A stretch of 54,972 bases of DNA from NCBI GenBank assembly GCA_049999805.1, contig JBNGIO010006379.1, positions 856,177-911,148 of the forward strand. Reading direction: 5' to 3'. Each line of letters starts with the position of its first letter. Positions within the stretch are counted from its first letter, which is position 1. The position numbers and the translations under genes were made by a program. The DNA is from Folioceros fuciformis (lineage: Eukaryota; Anthocerotophyta; Anthocerotopsida; Anthocerotales). This document shows, piece by piece, positions 33,859-44,973 of the stretch. The notes beneath the pieces were generated by a model, which ran no database searches, was not told where the DNA came from, and saw only the letters and a list, made by a program, of their open reading frames with translations.

Positions 33859-35936
33859 TCAATGATCTCTCCATCTCATCACATGGGAGGAATCCAACTG
33901 GTACTCTTCGCAAATGTTCTCTATTGTCATATCCTCGATTGCCTCGGTTGAAGTCCTTGAAATGTCCACCAGATTCTCCAGTCTCTCTGAAGGGACCAGT
34001 ACCTGTAGAAACAGTCCTCGCATGTGTGAGAGAGGAGACACAAACGTGTCGAGAGGAAGGAAGCGGCAATGATAACAGACACTCACCCAAGGATGGTCCT
34101 CGTTGACAGAACCGTCGTTACCGCCTTGTTCTGATATCGAACCATCGTCTTCGGAAATTTGAGGTTCTACTGAGCCATTGGTTACCAGTGACTGTAACCT
34201 CTTGCTACCCTGTTTCAGAAGGCACCTTCATCAGCAAGGAGAAATAATTAACGCGAATCGTGACACCCAGGAGACAGCAAGACCCTCGGCCGCAGAGTCA
34301 GACCTGGAGAGCTCGCCAATGGGCATGAGCGCGGAAAACATTCCAAAACAGGGGGAGATTCGGCATGGGCAGCACCTGATCCCCACAAACGCATGGTGAG
34401 AAAAAGGAGGGCCCACGTTGCATGTCCTCCAACACATGCACTTCGTTTGCATTTAGTCAGACTCACCCCTAAAATGACGGTGAATGGGAGAAACGCGAAA
34501 GATCCGTACATGAGTCGTTGATGGACAACAGTTCCGCTGTGAACCAAACACCACCCTTCACTAAGCTTGTCAACGGCTTAACATGGCGGACACAATCCAT
34601 GTGTTGACTCTCACCTTTGAGCCACATGCCGTACCCTTCGCCTCACTAATCTTGGGTTCATGCTGCAACAGACCGAACATTCCACAACACTATTTCAGCC
34701 TCTACTCCGTCTCCTTGATATCTGGACTGCCAATCATAAAGCCATGTCCTGAAGGTTTTCAGTCGACCGGTAAGAGGGATAGATAGGCATAATCACAAGT
34801 AGACCGTCAGATGCTCCTCAACTAGTTGCTCTCAAAGCAAGGGACTTGTTCAGTTTGAGCATCCAGCTGCTAACTTCTATCACGAATGTAGCACAGTGCA
34901 TACTATGTTCCTGCAAAAGATTGGCCAGGGGAGAGAAGAGAATGTCACTTACCTACGTGGATAGATTATCTCAATTTTGTGTGTATCTCGGGGAATGGTC
35001 TTCAGAAACGACTCCGATGGTTGAAGTCTGGCAAGCAGCCTCTGCCCTACACTGCAGATAGCAAATCAATATGAACATACGAGTGGCGCTCTCTCGTCCA
35101 CAACGACCCCAAAAGCACTCCAGTAGTTGTGGGGCCATTCTTACAAGTAAAAACCCACGATCAAGCCTACAGCAACGAAAGCAAATTGCGCAGCTCGCTT
35201 CAGCAGCATATTCCTTCACAGTTGCTTACACATACAGGTCCAGGGACATTTTCTAAAGAGCGTCCATCAACAAGATTCGTCCACCTTACTTATATATTCG
35301 ATGTCGTATACTCTTCTCTGGTGCATCCTGCAGTGCAGTCCACTTCTCGTGCATCTGGATAGAAAACATATAACAAAGCTGATACATCCACCCATTCCGA
35401 CGACACAGAACTGTCGTTCAAGCCACATGATGTGCTGAACATCCAAAAGCCCCCTCTCCCTAACACAACTCCGTCCAAAACGATAGACCGAGACAAAAGG
35501 CTTAAACCCTAAACCCCGAAAAATCAACTTTGCAACCAAGAATCCCCAACACTACCAGCCACCATACTCACGGACACCACTAGCTTTCCTGGTCAGTAAT
35601 CCTTCCAGCACATCGTTCCAAGTACACGAAATCAATCCGCAGCCAATCCAAAATCGCAGCCGCATCACACAAATCCTCTCACGCATGGGGAATGGCACTC
35701 TGTAATCACTCATATCAATCCTACGAATCCTTGCCTAACACCCAAACACTTGCCTTGTCCGACACAAAATGCGTGGCCAGCTCCAGCCTGTCGCCAAAAT
35801 TATCTATCCCCCTCATCTGCTGCACCAGCTGCCCCAACGAAGTGGCCTGCTCCTTCCCGAGCCCCGCAGCTTGCGCCACGGCGCTGAAGGCCCACTTCCG
35901 GCCATTAACAGGGAACACGACGATACGAGTCGTCAT
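33859..35936 (-). CDS. Mitochondrial K+/H+ exchange-related protein (Mit_KHE1 family)
   Basis: Eight exons on the minus strand (35754-35936, 35290-35354, 34953-35051, 34615-34662, 34467-34536, 34304-34375, 34087-34209, 33859-34002) join without frame conflict to 267 residues. The order matches the plant K+-H+ exchange-like family: MTTRIVVFPVNGRKWAF at the start, KWTALQDAPEKSI, QRLLARLQPSESFLKTIP, NPRLVRRRVRHVAQ, a membrane-like segment YGSFAFLPFTVILGVLPMPN, then PLFWNVFRAHAHWRALQGS. The family is linked to inner-mitochondrial-membrane K+/H+ exchange in yeast; its role in plants is little known. An acidic Ser/Glu-rich segment (about residues 190-220) precedes the C-terminal helix. The first intron uses a GC donor (AAG then gcaagt) and contains a telo-box at 35504-35517. 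Confidence 0.88.
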
Positions 35937-36777
35937 CCTCCTCCTCCTCTGCACTGCGGCAGTCACTCCATCCTACCGCTATCCCACCAGAATCTCATCC
36001 ATCTGTCCTCCTCCAGAGCGTCGCCAGCCTGCTGATGGATCTATTCCAGTGGATCCCGATTCTCCCAGCATCAAGCTGGAGCTCGCATTTCGCAGCGTCT
36101 CCCGATAATCGAACGCAATTAAGCCCGTAACCCGCTTTCAATCGCCTCCTGCCACTTAAGCAGCTTTATGCTCAGTTGATAGATACAACAACGAGATGCA
36201 CAGCGCATCGGTGCTGGGCCACGTCCATACCAGCATACCGCTTACGCGTGGTCGCACGAAGTCCGACGGGCAGCTCCACTCTGCCCGGTGCCTTCTGCCC
36301 GTCACTCACTTGCCCGCGCTGCCCCTGCCCGCTGCCCGCTGCCCGCCGCCCCTGCCCGCGAAGCTCAAACCTGGTCGGTGTCATTGGCCGGTCGCCGCCC
36401 GCGTCCCCAGTCCCCACCTGAGTTCTCACCGGTTTATACGTCACAGGAATATGTACACAAATTGTTGATGTAAGCATTGAAATTTTTTGCCCGCGGTGGA
36501 AGGATCTCTTGCACCGTCCAATATACTTTAGGACTGTCAAGTTCGCAGATCTTGGTTTGCCAGTGGGCGTGCAATTCATTTTGGAATTTTTTTTGAGGTA
36601 TAATATAAGTTTTTATTGTCCAATGACAAGCATTTTAATCAGGACAATGAAAACTTCTCATGCTATTGGGGTTGAAATAGAGTTGAAGTTGATGCTAGCT
36701 TCCAAGAGACTATTAATTCTCTTCACCCACAATCATTGGCACTTCCTTCTAGGGAGATTATGAACGCCCTTTATTTG

Positions 36778-36810
36778 CAAACCCTAAACACTAAACCCTA
36801 AACACTAAAC
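36778..36810 (-). repeat. Interstitial telomere-like repeat (CCCTAAA type)
   Basis: Alternating aaaccct and aaacact units, two of each, ending ctaaac. It is a degenerate plant telomere block on the opposite strand to the block at 29.8 kb. Confidence 0.7.
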
Positions 36811-37180
36811 TTGTGCGCACTAGTTTGCTCCTAGCATAAACTTTTGTGTGACAATTGGTTCTTAATATGGACCTGTAAATGCTACTTGGCTTTTAACTCA
36901 CACTTTTAGATACTAGTAAATTGATTTAAAGGCTCCTAAACGTGGGGAGAGTAAAAAGATCATGAAACCCTAGAATTTGAATCCTTAAATCCTTTATCAG
37001 CCGTTTTTAAAGGTGTTTAAGGTCACTACAACATCTTCAATGCCTCCATAATGTAATTCAAAAGGCGGAGGAAGAGATAGAGAGAAATAGCACCCCTAAT
37101 TCTTTGGTATTACATGTGATTACTTTCATATAAACCCAAGATAATTATTGACAAACACCTATAAATTTGTCTAAAAAAAT

Positions 37181-37204
37181 GGATTAGGGTTTAACCCTAA
37201 ACCC
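37181..37204. repeat. Head-to-head telomere-like palindrome
   Basis: ggattagggtttaaccctaa followed by accc: a TTAGGGTTT unit immediately facing AACCCTAAACCC, forming a short inverted repeat. Confidence 0.6.
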
Positions 37205-38103
37205 AAGAACTAATAATCCTATATTGTATAATGTATCATAATCCTAATCCCTTACAACTAATCATACTTTCACCACCACCTTAAAGAACTTTTTGTTGAA
37301 ATAAGATGAAAGAAAAGAAGTTGTTGGGTAGATGGGTCAAGTGGAAATGAGATAGGCTCTCTAAGAGAAGTGCTTGTTTACTTATTTAGGGCACATGCTT
37401 ATGTTCACATGACTTGTATCAAAGACTAGCTTGTGTTACTCCTTGATTCCCAAATTGTCTTGCATTTGTCTACTAAGAACTCGTACAAGGAGCACACAAG
37501 CACACTGAGAACACTCCAAAGTTTCCATTGCTGCTTGCATTGGGAAGAGCTCATATAGTAGTTCATACAAAAGACAGAGAAAATATCACAGTCCACATGC
37601 TTCTTCATACACTCTCTTGCATAGGCAAACAACTTAGAAGATGTGTACACTGTAAGCTATAGCCCAATGCTAAGGGAGAAGGCCACGTTACTCAAGTTTG
37701 GAGAAGAGGACATAAACTCATACCTTTCACCTATTGTACTTACTATTGAGTATGAAAATTGAATTGTCTTGCACATTCACTTCCATGCTCTAACATACAT
37801 CAACGATCTTGGAGTAGGTACACAACTACATAAGGTTGCGGTGCCACTTATTTAATGCCCTTCAAGCTCCTCAAAACTACAAAGAAAAAATCGATATGCC
37901 AACGAGGGACTGTATGCATGTCGACAATCTGCTGATAATTCGAGTAAAAGACAATCGTGCTACGATTCTGCTCGGGCCTGAAATCATATGGCGACGCTCG
38001 TCTTTATTCTAATTAAGCTGTTCCGGACTAAGAACCAAATACTGTGAAACACGCGGCCCATAATTACTCCTTGCGTCCTTGGGCGAGGATCGTAGTGGGA
38101 GCC

Positions 38104-40790
38104 ATGGCGGTCGCGGCAAGGAGGGCAGCTCTACGACTGTCACGGTTCCATGTCGCCAGCTCGCGGCTACGTTATGCGTCTACGGCGGCAGCCAAGGATG
38201 ATGGTGTCGAAGTTTTCGTGGATGGGGAGCCTGTCAAAGTTGCGAAAGGCATGACGGTTCTCCAAGCTTGTGAAGCTGCTGGGGTGGACATTCCTCGCTT
38301 CTGCTATCACCCGCGGTTGTCCATTGCCGGGAACTGTAGGATGTGTCTGGTTGAAGTGGAGAAGAGCCCCAAGGCTGTGGCCTCCTGTGCCCTGCCAATT
38401 TCGGCAGGTAGTTTGGAAAGCACTGGACCTAGAAATTCATGTCAACGTATGCGGGTTGCATAGCCGGTGCCCTCACTTTTGTGGTTGGTTCCGGCATTGT
38501 GGTAGGCATGAAAATAAAAACCACGTCGCCGATGGTGAAGAAAGCTAGGGAGGGAGTCATGGAGTTTTTGCTGCTGAATCACCCTCTGGACTGCCCGATC
38601 TGTGATCAGGGAGGCGAGTGTGATTTGCAGGACCAGTCCATGGTGTTCGGTTCTGACCGTGGCCGCTTCATCGAGACCAAACGGTCAGTCGTGGACAAGA
38701 ATTTAGGGCCATTGGTGAAGACAGTTATGACTCGATGCATTCAGTGTACAAGGTGAGTTGACCTGAAGCGCAGCAGAGTATTTGTGGTCTTGGGATGATG
38801 TGGTGCCTAACCTTCTTGCTACTTGGCGGAAGTGCGGAGTTAGATTAGCTGAAAGAAACTGTGATGTTAAAACTAATGTTTGGGGGATCACTAGCGTAGC
38901 TCTTACCCGGGTGATAGGACTGATTTCTGTGATTACAGGATGCACATCTGCTTTTCTTACTTCCGACCGTCCTTGCATTCCCTCTGTTCAGGTGTGTGCG
39001 GTTTGCGTCCGAGATTGCAGGGGTTCAGGACTTGGGCGTGCTGGGACGGGGTTCGAGTGAAGAGATTGGTACTTATATCGAGAATTTGATGACAAGTGAA
39101 TTATCAGGCAACGTGATAGATGTCTGCCCTGTTGGTGCTTTGACTTCAAAGCCTTTTGCTTTCACCGCAAGGAGCTGGGAACTGAAGAGCACTGAAAGCA
39201 TTGACGTTACTGATGCCGTGGGAGCAAATATAAGAATCGATAGTCGAGGGCCAGAAGTTATGCGCATTCTCCCTCGGTTGAATGAGGTACATCACGGTAG
39301 ATTCTTAGGCTCTGTGTTGCTGTTCAAGACTTCTTTCTTTGAGTGAGATTCCTTCCTGTTGACCGCATCATCGGTTTCCCTGTTTTAATGTTGCAGGACG
39401 TGAATGAGGAATGGATTTCTGATAAGGCAAGATTTTCATATGATGGCCTTAAGAGGCAGAGGCTTAATGAGCCAATGATTCGCAATTCCAGTGGTCAACT
39501 GCAGCCTGCAAGTTGGCATGACGCTCTTGTAGCAGTTGCTCAGGCCGCTCACAGTGCAAAGCCAGAAGAGATGGCGGCTATAGCTGGCAAGCTTGCTGAT
39601 GCTGAATCAATTATGGCTCTGAAAGATCTGCTGAATAAGTTGGGATGTGAGAGGATGTGGTGTGAAGGAGATGGTGATGCTGCTGACGCGGATGTGCGCT
39701 CTAAGTTTCTGCTGAACTCAAGCATATCGGGAATTGAAGACGCAGACGTTGTGTTGTTGGTTGCAACAGAGGTGAGACGCGTATGGTGAAGACCTGCTGT
39801 GTATGTCAATCTGAACCGAACGATTTTTAGTCTTGCTGATTTGTAGGATTTGTGCAGGTCAGGACTGAGGCTGCTCTGGTAAATCTGCGACTGAGGAAGA
39901 GTGTGAGAGCAGGCCGGACTAGAGTTGCAGCCATTGGTCCTCCTGTGGACCTGGGTTATAAATATGAGCATTTGGGCGCTGGCACAGAGACTCTGGGCCG
40001 CTTAGCTGAAGGTCGCCATCCTTTTTGTTCTGTTTTAGCCAAAGCTAAGCGACCAGCGATCATTGTTGGAGGTGGGGTTCTGCAACACAAGGACAAGGAC
40101 GCAATTTTGGCTGCAGTGCAGAGTATCACAAATCACGCGAAAATTATAAGGAAAGATTGGAATGGGTACAATCTATTATTGTTAAATGCCGCACAAGGTG
40201 CAGGGCGGGATCTTGGTTTCGTAGCTTCTTCAAGGGCTGTGAATGAGAAAAGCAACCTGAAGTTTCTGTATCTACTCGGAGCTGATGAGTTGAATCCAGA
40301 TGAGATCGCCCGAAACGCTTTTGTAGTGTACCAGGGTCACCATGGAGACCGAAGTGCATATCGTGCAAATGTCATTCTACCTGGAGCTGCTTTCAGTGAG
40401 AAGGAGGGGATTTACGTAAATGTAGAGGGTCGACCCCAGCTGACCAGCCCTGCAGTTCCAACTGTAGGTGATGCTAGAGATGACTGGAAGATTATAGTTG
40501 CTCTTGCAGAGATTGCTGGCGTGCCGCTGCGTTACAACAGCTTGAAGGGAATTCGAGCTCGCATGGAATCTGTTTCACCTCATTTGTTCAAGGTTGATGA
40601 GCTCGAGCCAGCTACTCCTTGGTCCAGCAACGTGCAGGCAAAGTCTTTCTCCAAACTGAAACTGGCACCCTTCACCAAGGCGATTGACAACTTCTATATG
40701 ACAGATCCTATCACACGGGCATCAAGAGTTATGGCGCAATGTAGTGCCCTGCTCCTGAAGCAGAGAGCTGAAAATAAGGCTCAGCGATAG
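38104..40790 (+). CDS. Mitochondrial complex I 75 kDa subunit (NDUFS1)
   Basis: Five exons (38104-38407, 38506-38752, 38992-39286, 39397-39771, 39858-40790) join to 717 residues, near the usual 730-750. This is the largest peripheral-arm subunit of NADH:ubiquinone oxidoreductase and carries electrons from the flavin end through Fe-S clusters. An Arg/Ala-rich presequence (about 1-28) is followed by the 2Fe-2S ferredoxin domain with Cys67, Cys78, Cys81 and Cys95 ([15 protein letters not shown]). Next is the His/Cys site with [20 protein letters not shown], then the 4Fe-4S site CIQCTRCVRFA with [15 protein letters not shown]. The long molybdopterin-oxidoreductase-like C-terminal domain has no metal-binding role in this subunit. 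Exon junctions split codons exactly between conserved blocks, which supports the model. Confidence 0.96.
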
Positions 40791-41844
40791 TAGTACCGTT
40801 GTGGAGGCACCTAAGCCTATGAACAGGTTGTGGTCCAAGACGAAAAGGCGTCCAATCTGGGCAGCTGGCTATTCTTTTGTAACAGCGTGAAGTCTCTGTC
40901 CCTAGCTATGCTGCCTCGACCGTGTAGAACAGGATGGTCCTGGCTGGGACGATTTAGTGACTGGCCTAAGAGAGTTGTCCTGCTAGTGCGTAGGACGTGA
41001 GACATCGGATGATGATTTGTCGTGGAGGTGCGCACGCCTGGTAGAAGTAAAAGATTCCAGTTTGTCACCCCCCGAAAAAAATGGTGTGAATTCTGGCTGG
41101 TGCACAATTTCTGAGAAGATAAGTGGATGACACTGCACCATCGATTTTTGCAGTGACGTTCCGAGTGTGATCCGTATGGTTTCACGCCTTCCTTTTTTCC
41201 TTAGAAAGAAGGCCTTTCTTAATTCTACTGGTACGGGTGATATATATTATATTAAATGAATATATATCTATATATAGACACGTACAAAGCGTATAGTAGA
41301 AAGCTTGCTGGGTGATGAGGTGGTTCCCTTTAGTACAAAAGAGGGGAATGAAAACTTTTATGAGAAGCAAGAGAAGATGGATGGAAGCTATTCTGCTTAG
41401 TGGAAATCAACTAGATACAAAGTTGTTTTGCTTACTAGAATGCTTGTTTGGTGATAAGCTGGATACAAAGTTATGCAAGAAAGCTTGATTGATGACGAGG
41501 TAGTTCTCCTTGGATGAAAGCTTGTTAGTGAGACAAATAGCATGTAAGCTTGTTCTCGTTAGGCTAGGAGTAAGATTGGATGTAATTCTAAGCTTCTTCA
41601 TGGGTTATTAGTCGTGATCATGTAGGGCGAAATCATTTAGTTTTGAACATGAAAGGTGATCATTCCCAGGGTAATCGGTTTCAATGGTATGCTAACTATA
41701 CCTTTCATCTCAAGTGCTAGCTAGGCTAACTAGGTGAAATGTTCTGGAGACGGAGACGATGTCTTTTTGATATTTAATGTATATTATTTGCTTGTGCCAC
41801 TGCTAGGTAATGCCTAGCTCGGTAGGTGAGAGTGTGAAAGAGGG

Positions 41845-41968
41845 TGCAGGGCAGGACAGGGAAGGCCCGGGCAGGGCAGGGAAGGCCCGGGCAGGGCAGG
41901 GAANNNNNNNNNNGGCAGGGAAGGCCCGGGCAGGGCAGGGAAGGCCCGGGCAGGGCAGGGCAGGGCAC
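41845..41968. repeat. 20-bp minisatellite (aaggcccgggcagggcaggg)
   Basis: Two visible copies on each side of a 10-N gap, all nearly identical. The gap probably marks unresolved copy number. Confidence 0.9.
41903..41912. other. Assembly gap (10 N) in a minisatellite
   Basis: Ten N inside a tandem array of a 20-bp unit, at the place where an assembler or polisher would fail to count copies. Confidence 0.95.
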
Positions 41969-43184
41969 ATTCCCAAGGGTAGCTCAAGGGGGTGGCGAGG
42001 TCGTGCGGCGTGGGGGCTGCCCCAGAGCTGCCCGCGGGCAGCGCAGAAAGGGTTGTTACCCTAATATCCCGCTACAGTAGGTAGCGAGTGGCGGGCGCCG
42101 GGCACCTTCTTCCTGGCGTGCATCGCCTGTCTTCCCCCTCCCTCTCCCTCTCCTTCTCCCTCATCTCGCATTCACTCACTTGTCTGGACTCCTCTCACAG
42201 TCTTCTCCTTCTCTCCGCCTGAGGCCTCTGTGGTGTGCAGTGCAGTGCAGTGCTGCTATGCCTTCCGTCTCTGGCTGAACGTGTGCCCCCCCCTGCCTGC
42301 TGCCTGCCTGACCTTCCTTTCCTTCCCTCGCTCGGCTTCGTCCCGAGTCCTCGCTCTCGAGAGCCTTCGCTCTCTGGCTGTCTCTCTCCCCCCGCCTCCC
42401 GTCTCCCGTCTCCCGTCTCCCGCCTCCCGCAACCCCCCCGCCGGTGCCACCCTTCCTTCTCTCCCTCCCACGCGCTCGGTCCCTTTCCTTGCTCGCTCTG
42501 GCTCTGTTCCCTGTTCGGTTGCCGTTGCGCACCTTGTCTCATCTCCTACCTCTCTCTACGCCCTCGCGCTCCGGCCGCTGCCGCTTGCATCACTGGGAGA
42601 GAGACGGCGCCTCCCTCCCCTGCAGCACCACCGGCAGCGGTAGCTCGCTCTCCTCGCTCCGCTTCTACTGTCTAGTAAGATATCGTGTCTCGCTCCAGTC
42701 CTGGGTCTGTGCTGGTGCTCGAGAAGGCAGTCTGGACTGCTCCAACACACAACCTTCCTCTTCTCTTTCTTTGCTGCGCTCGCCCTCCCCTCTTCTCACT
42801 GCGGCCCAGCCGAGCCCAACCCAGCCCAGCTGCCCTGCCCAGCTGCAGGTGTGTGCCTGCCGCACAAGTCCAGTGCTCTCTTCTCACAAGTGCATTGCCC
42901 TCTTCTCTCTTTCCTTTTCCCGGGTGGTCTCCTTCGACTGGACTGGAGTGGACTGGAGTTGCCTGGACCTGGACTGCTGCTCCTGCTCCTGCACCTGCCG
43001 GATCGGGGAAGCTCTCTCTCTCTATCTCGAGGCCGCCCGCGAGTTTGCAGCACCCATCCGGCAGTGGCGGCAGCTGCGGCCTGCTCGGGCGTCCCTCCCC
43101 CAGCTCCAGCTCCAGCTTCGGTTGCTCCTCTCTTCTCTCTAGTTTCCTTTCTCTCTAGTCCTGCCAGTGACTGCCGCCGCCTTC

Positions 43185-44369
43185 ATGGAAGATGAAGGCA
43201 AGCTTATAGCACAGCACCGGAAGCCGCCGTCGCTGCACAGCCATGGGCTGCACCCGCACGCTCTGCATCCGCAGCAGCACATGCAGCACCAGCACCTGCA
43301 GCAACACCACCAGCACCAGCTCCATCAGCAGCACCCTCAGCAGCAGCAGCAGCACCAGCAGCACCACCACCCGCAGCAGCAGCATCATCAGCAGCACCAG
43401 CACGCGCAGCACCAGCACCCGCAGCATCAGCACCAGCACCCGCAGCAGCATCAGCATCCGCTCTCGGATCACAATTTCCTGGCGGTTTGCGCGGAGCGGG
43501 ACGCCCTCATTATGCAGCGGGACACTGCGGTGGCGGAGAAGGAGGCGGCCTGCGCGGAGCGAGACGCGGCCATCCTGCAGCGGGACACCGTCATCAATGA
43601 GTACAAGGTGGTGGTAGCGGCTCTGGATTCCCTCAAGGCCGAGAGGGATGCGCAAATGCAGGGACGGAAGCGGTACCCGGAACCGTCCACGGAGGGATCC
43701 AAGCTCTTCCAGGCGGTGGACAACTGCTCCTTCTCTGACGATTACGATCTGCTAACTAACCGATCGGCTCCCATGGGAATGGGCATGGGCCTGGAAGCGG
43801 AGCCCATGGCCAAGCCAACCAAGCAGGCGGCTCCTAAAGAGGGGGGTAAGAAGCACGCTCGGTCAGCCACCCCCGGCAAGAAGGCGGCTGGAGCCGGCCA
43901 GACTCCTAAGCGCAGGAAATCTCCGGGGAAGAAAGGGCAGTGGCAGGTGCAGGACGGCCAGGAGTTTCCCGACGGTGTTAAGCTAGAAGAAGGCGCAGAA
44001 GGGGCTCCCGACGACCAGCAGCAGCAGCAACAGCAGCCGCCGCCTCCTCCGCCCAAGAGGACCGGGGTCTATGATAGTGCAACCACCCCGATTCCTTATT
44101 GCTCTTGCACTGGGGTGACGCAACAGTGTTACAGATGGGGGAACGGTGGCTGGCAGTCTGCCTGTTGCACAACGTCCATGTCGCAGTATCCTCTGCCCAT
44201 GAATCCCAAGAAGCGCGGGTCGAGGTTGGCTGGAAGGAAGATGAGCGCTGGAGCATTTGAAAAGCTCTTGGAAAAATTGTCGCTGGAAGGTGTGAACATC
44301 AACTACCCGGTTGATCTTAAAGAGCACTGGGCGAAGCATGGCACCAATCGGTATGTTACGCTTAAGTGA
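43185..44369 (+). CDS. BBR/BPC (BASIC PENTACYSTEINE) transcription factor
   Basis: A single-exon coding region of 394 residues. The C-terminal about 100 residues are the BPC DNA-binding domain with the exact family core: [36 protein letters not shown] (five cysteines in all), [20 protein letters not shown] and [20 protein letters not shown] proteins bind GAGA-type repeats and recruit Polycomb components in plants. Residues about 18-92 are an almost pure His/Gln tract. Residues about 97-155 form a coiled coil of AERDA/QRDT repeats (alanine-zipper like, as in group II BPCs). A Lys-rich segment near 235-250 ([10 protein letters not shown]) is a likely nuclear signal, and a short Q7P6 tract precedes the DNA-binding domain. 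The ATG at 43185 is the first in frame after a CT-rich leader. Confidence 0.96.
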   Translation: MEDEGKLIAQHRKPPSLHSHGLHPHALHPQQHMQHQHLQQHHQHQLHQQHPQQQQQHQQHHHPQQQHHQQHQHAQHQHPQHQHQHPQQHQHPLSDHNFLAVCAERDALIMQRDTAVAEKEAACAERDAAILQRDTVINEYKVVVAALDSLKAERDAQMQGRKRYPEPSTEGSKLFQAVDNCSFSDDYDLLTNRSAPMGMGMGLEAEPMAKPTKQAAPKEGGKKHARSATPGKKAAGAGQTPKRRKSPGKKGQWQVQDGQEFPDGVKLEEGAEGAPDDQQQQQQQPPPPPPKRTGVYDSATTPIPYCSCTGVTQQCYRWGNGGWQSACCTTSMSQYPLPMNPKKRGSRLAGRKMSAGAFEKLLEKLSLEGVNINYPVDLKEHWAKHGTNRYVTLK

Positions 44370-44973
44370 ACTCTCCTACATATATAACTATGCAGTAGTT
44401 TTCAAGCTTGTAGATCAAATTCGCGATCGTGCACCCTTGTACCTGCTTCCTGATTTGTACCACAAAGATGCAAGTCTGGTGGTGGCTTTTCGCATTTCAT
44501 GCACACTTCCGGCACGGGGAAGGGACTCAGGTGTAGGGGCACGGATGATAGTGCTGCTGACCTATCTGTCTGAAGTAGAAGAAAGATATCCAAGACAGTT
44601 ACCTCATCTCCTCAGGCGAGGCACACTTTATTCATCTGTCACTCAAGTGTTTTCCGTTCCCAAGAAAGTAGTAAAGACGCCGAGGAAGTTCCCCTCACAA
44701 TTCTTGTAACTGGTGCACCACCTCGTGTTGCGGGGTAGTTTGAAGGCAGTGAGCAATGGGTTTGGAACACAAAGTTCAGCAACTGAGCCTCCACAGGAAA
44801 CATATGGTTCAAATAATTAAGTGGTTGCGGGAAGGCTCTAAGATAATGGAAAACACTTGCCTTCATATCTCTTCCACGGATTGCCTACCTTTGTTTCTAC
44901 TTGAGGCTCCGGGCACATCTTTAAGGAAAAGTTCTCCGCGTATCACGAAGCCCCTAACACCTTCAGCAACCTA
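44370..44973. other. Convergent spacer (BPC / Spinster-like 3' ends)
   Basis: 3' untranslated sequence of two convergent genes. No other feature is seen. Confidence 0.5.

Larger units (their letters stand above)
35937..38103. other. Intergenic spacer with GC-rich tract and telomere-like repeats
   Basis: 36,240-36,420 is GC-rich with cccgctg repeats. 36,480-38,000 is AT-rich with no recognisable gene. Telomere-like blocks at 36778-36810 and 37181-37204 are listed separately. The last about 100 bp should be the NDUFS1 leader. Confidence 0.5.
40791..43184. other. Spacer and CT-rich leader/promoter of the BPC gene
   Basis: 41,200-41,770 is AT-rich and repetitive in feel, without a gene. 41,845-41,968 is a minisatellite with a 10-N gap. 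From 42,110 to 43,184 the plus strand is strongly pyrimidine-rich (ccctccctctccctctcc, gctctctctctctatctc, ctctctag) and should be the leader and promoter of BPC. Long frames here come from simple sequence. Confidence 0.5.

Noticed and set aside
42230-43158. Long plus-strand frames before BPC as an upstream exon
   Set aside because: Pyrimidine-rich simple sequence; BPC homology begins only after 43,185, and no splice pair was needed.
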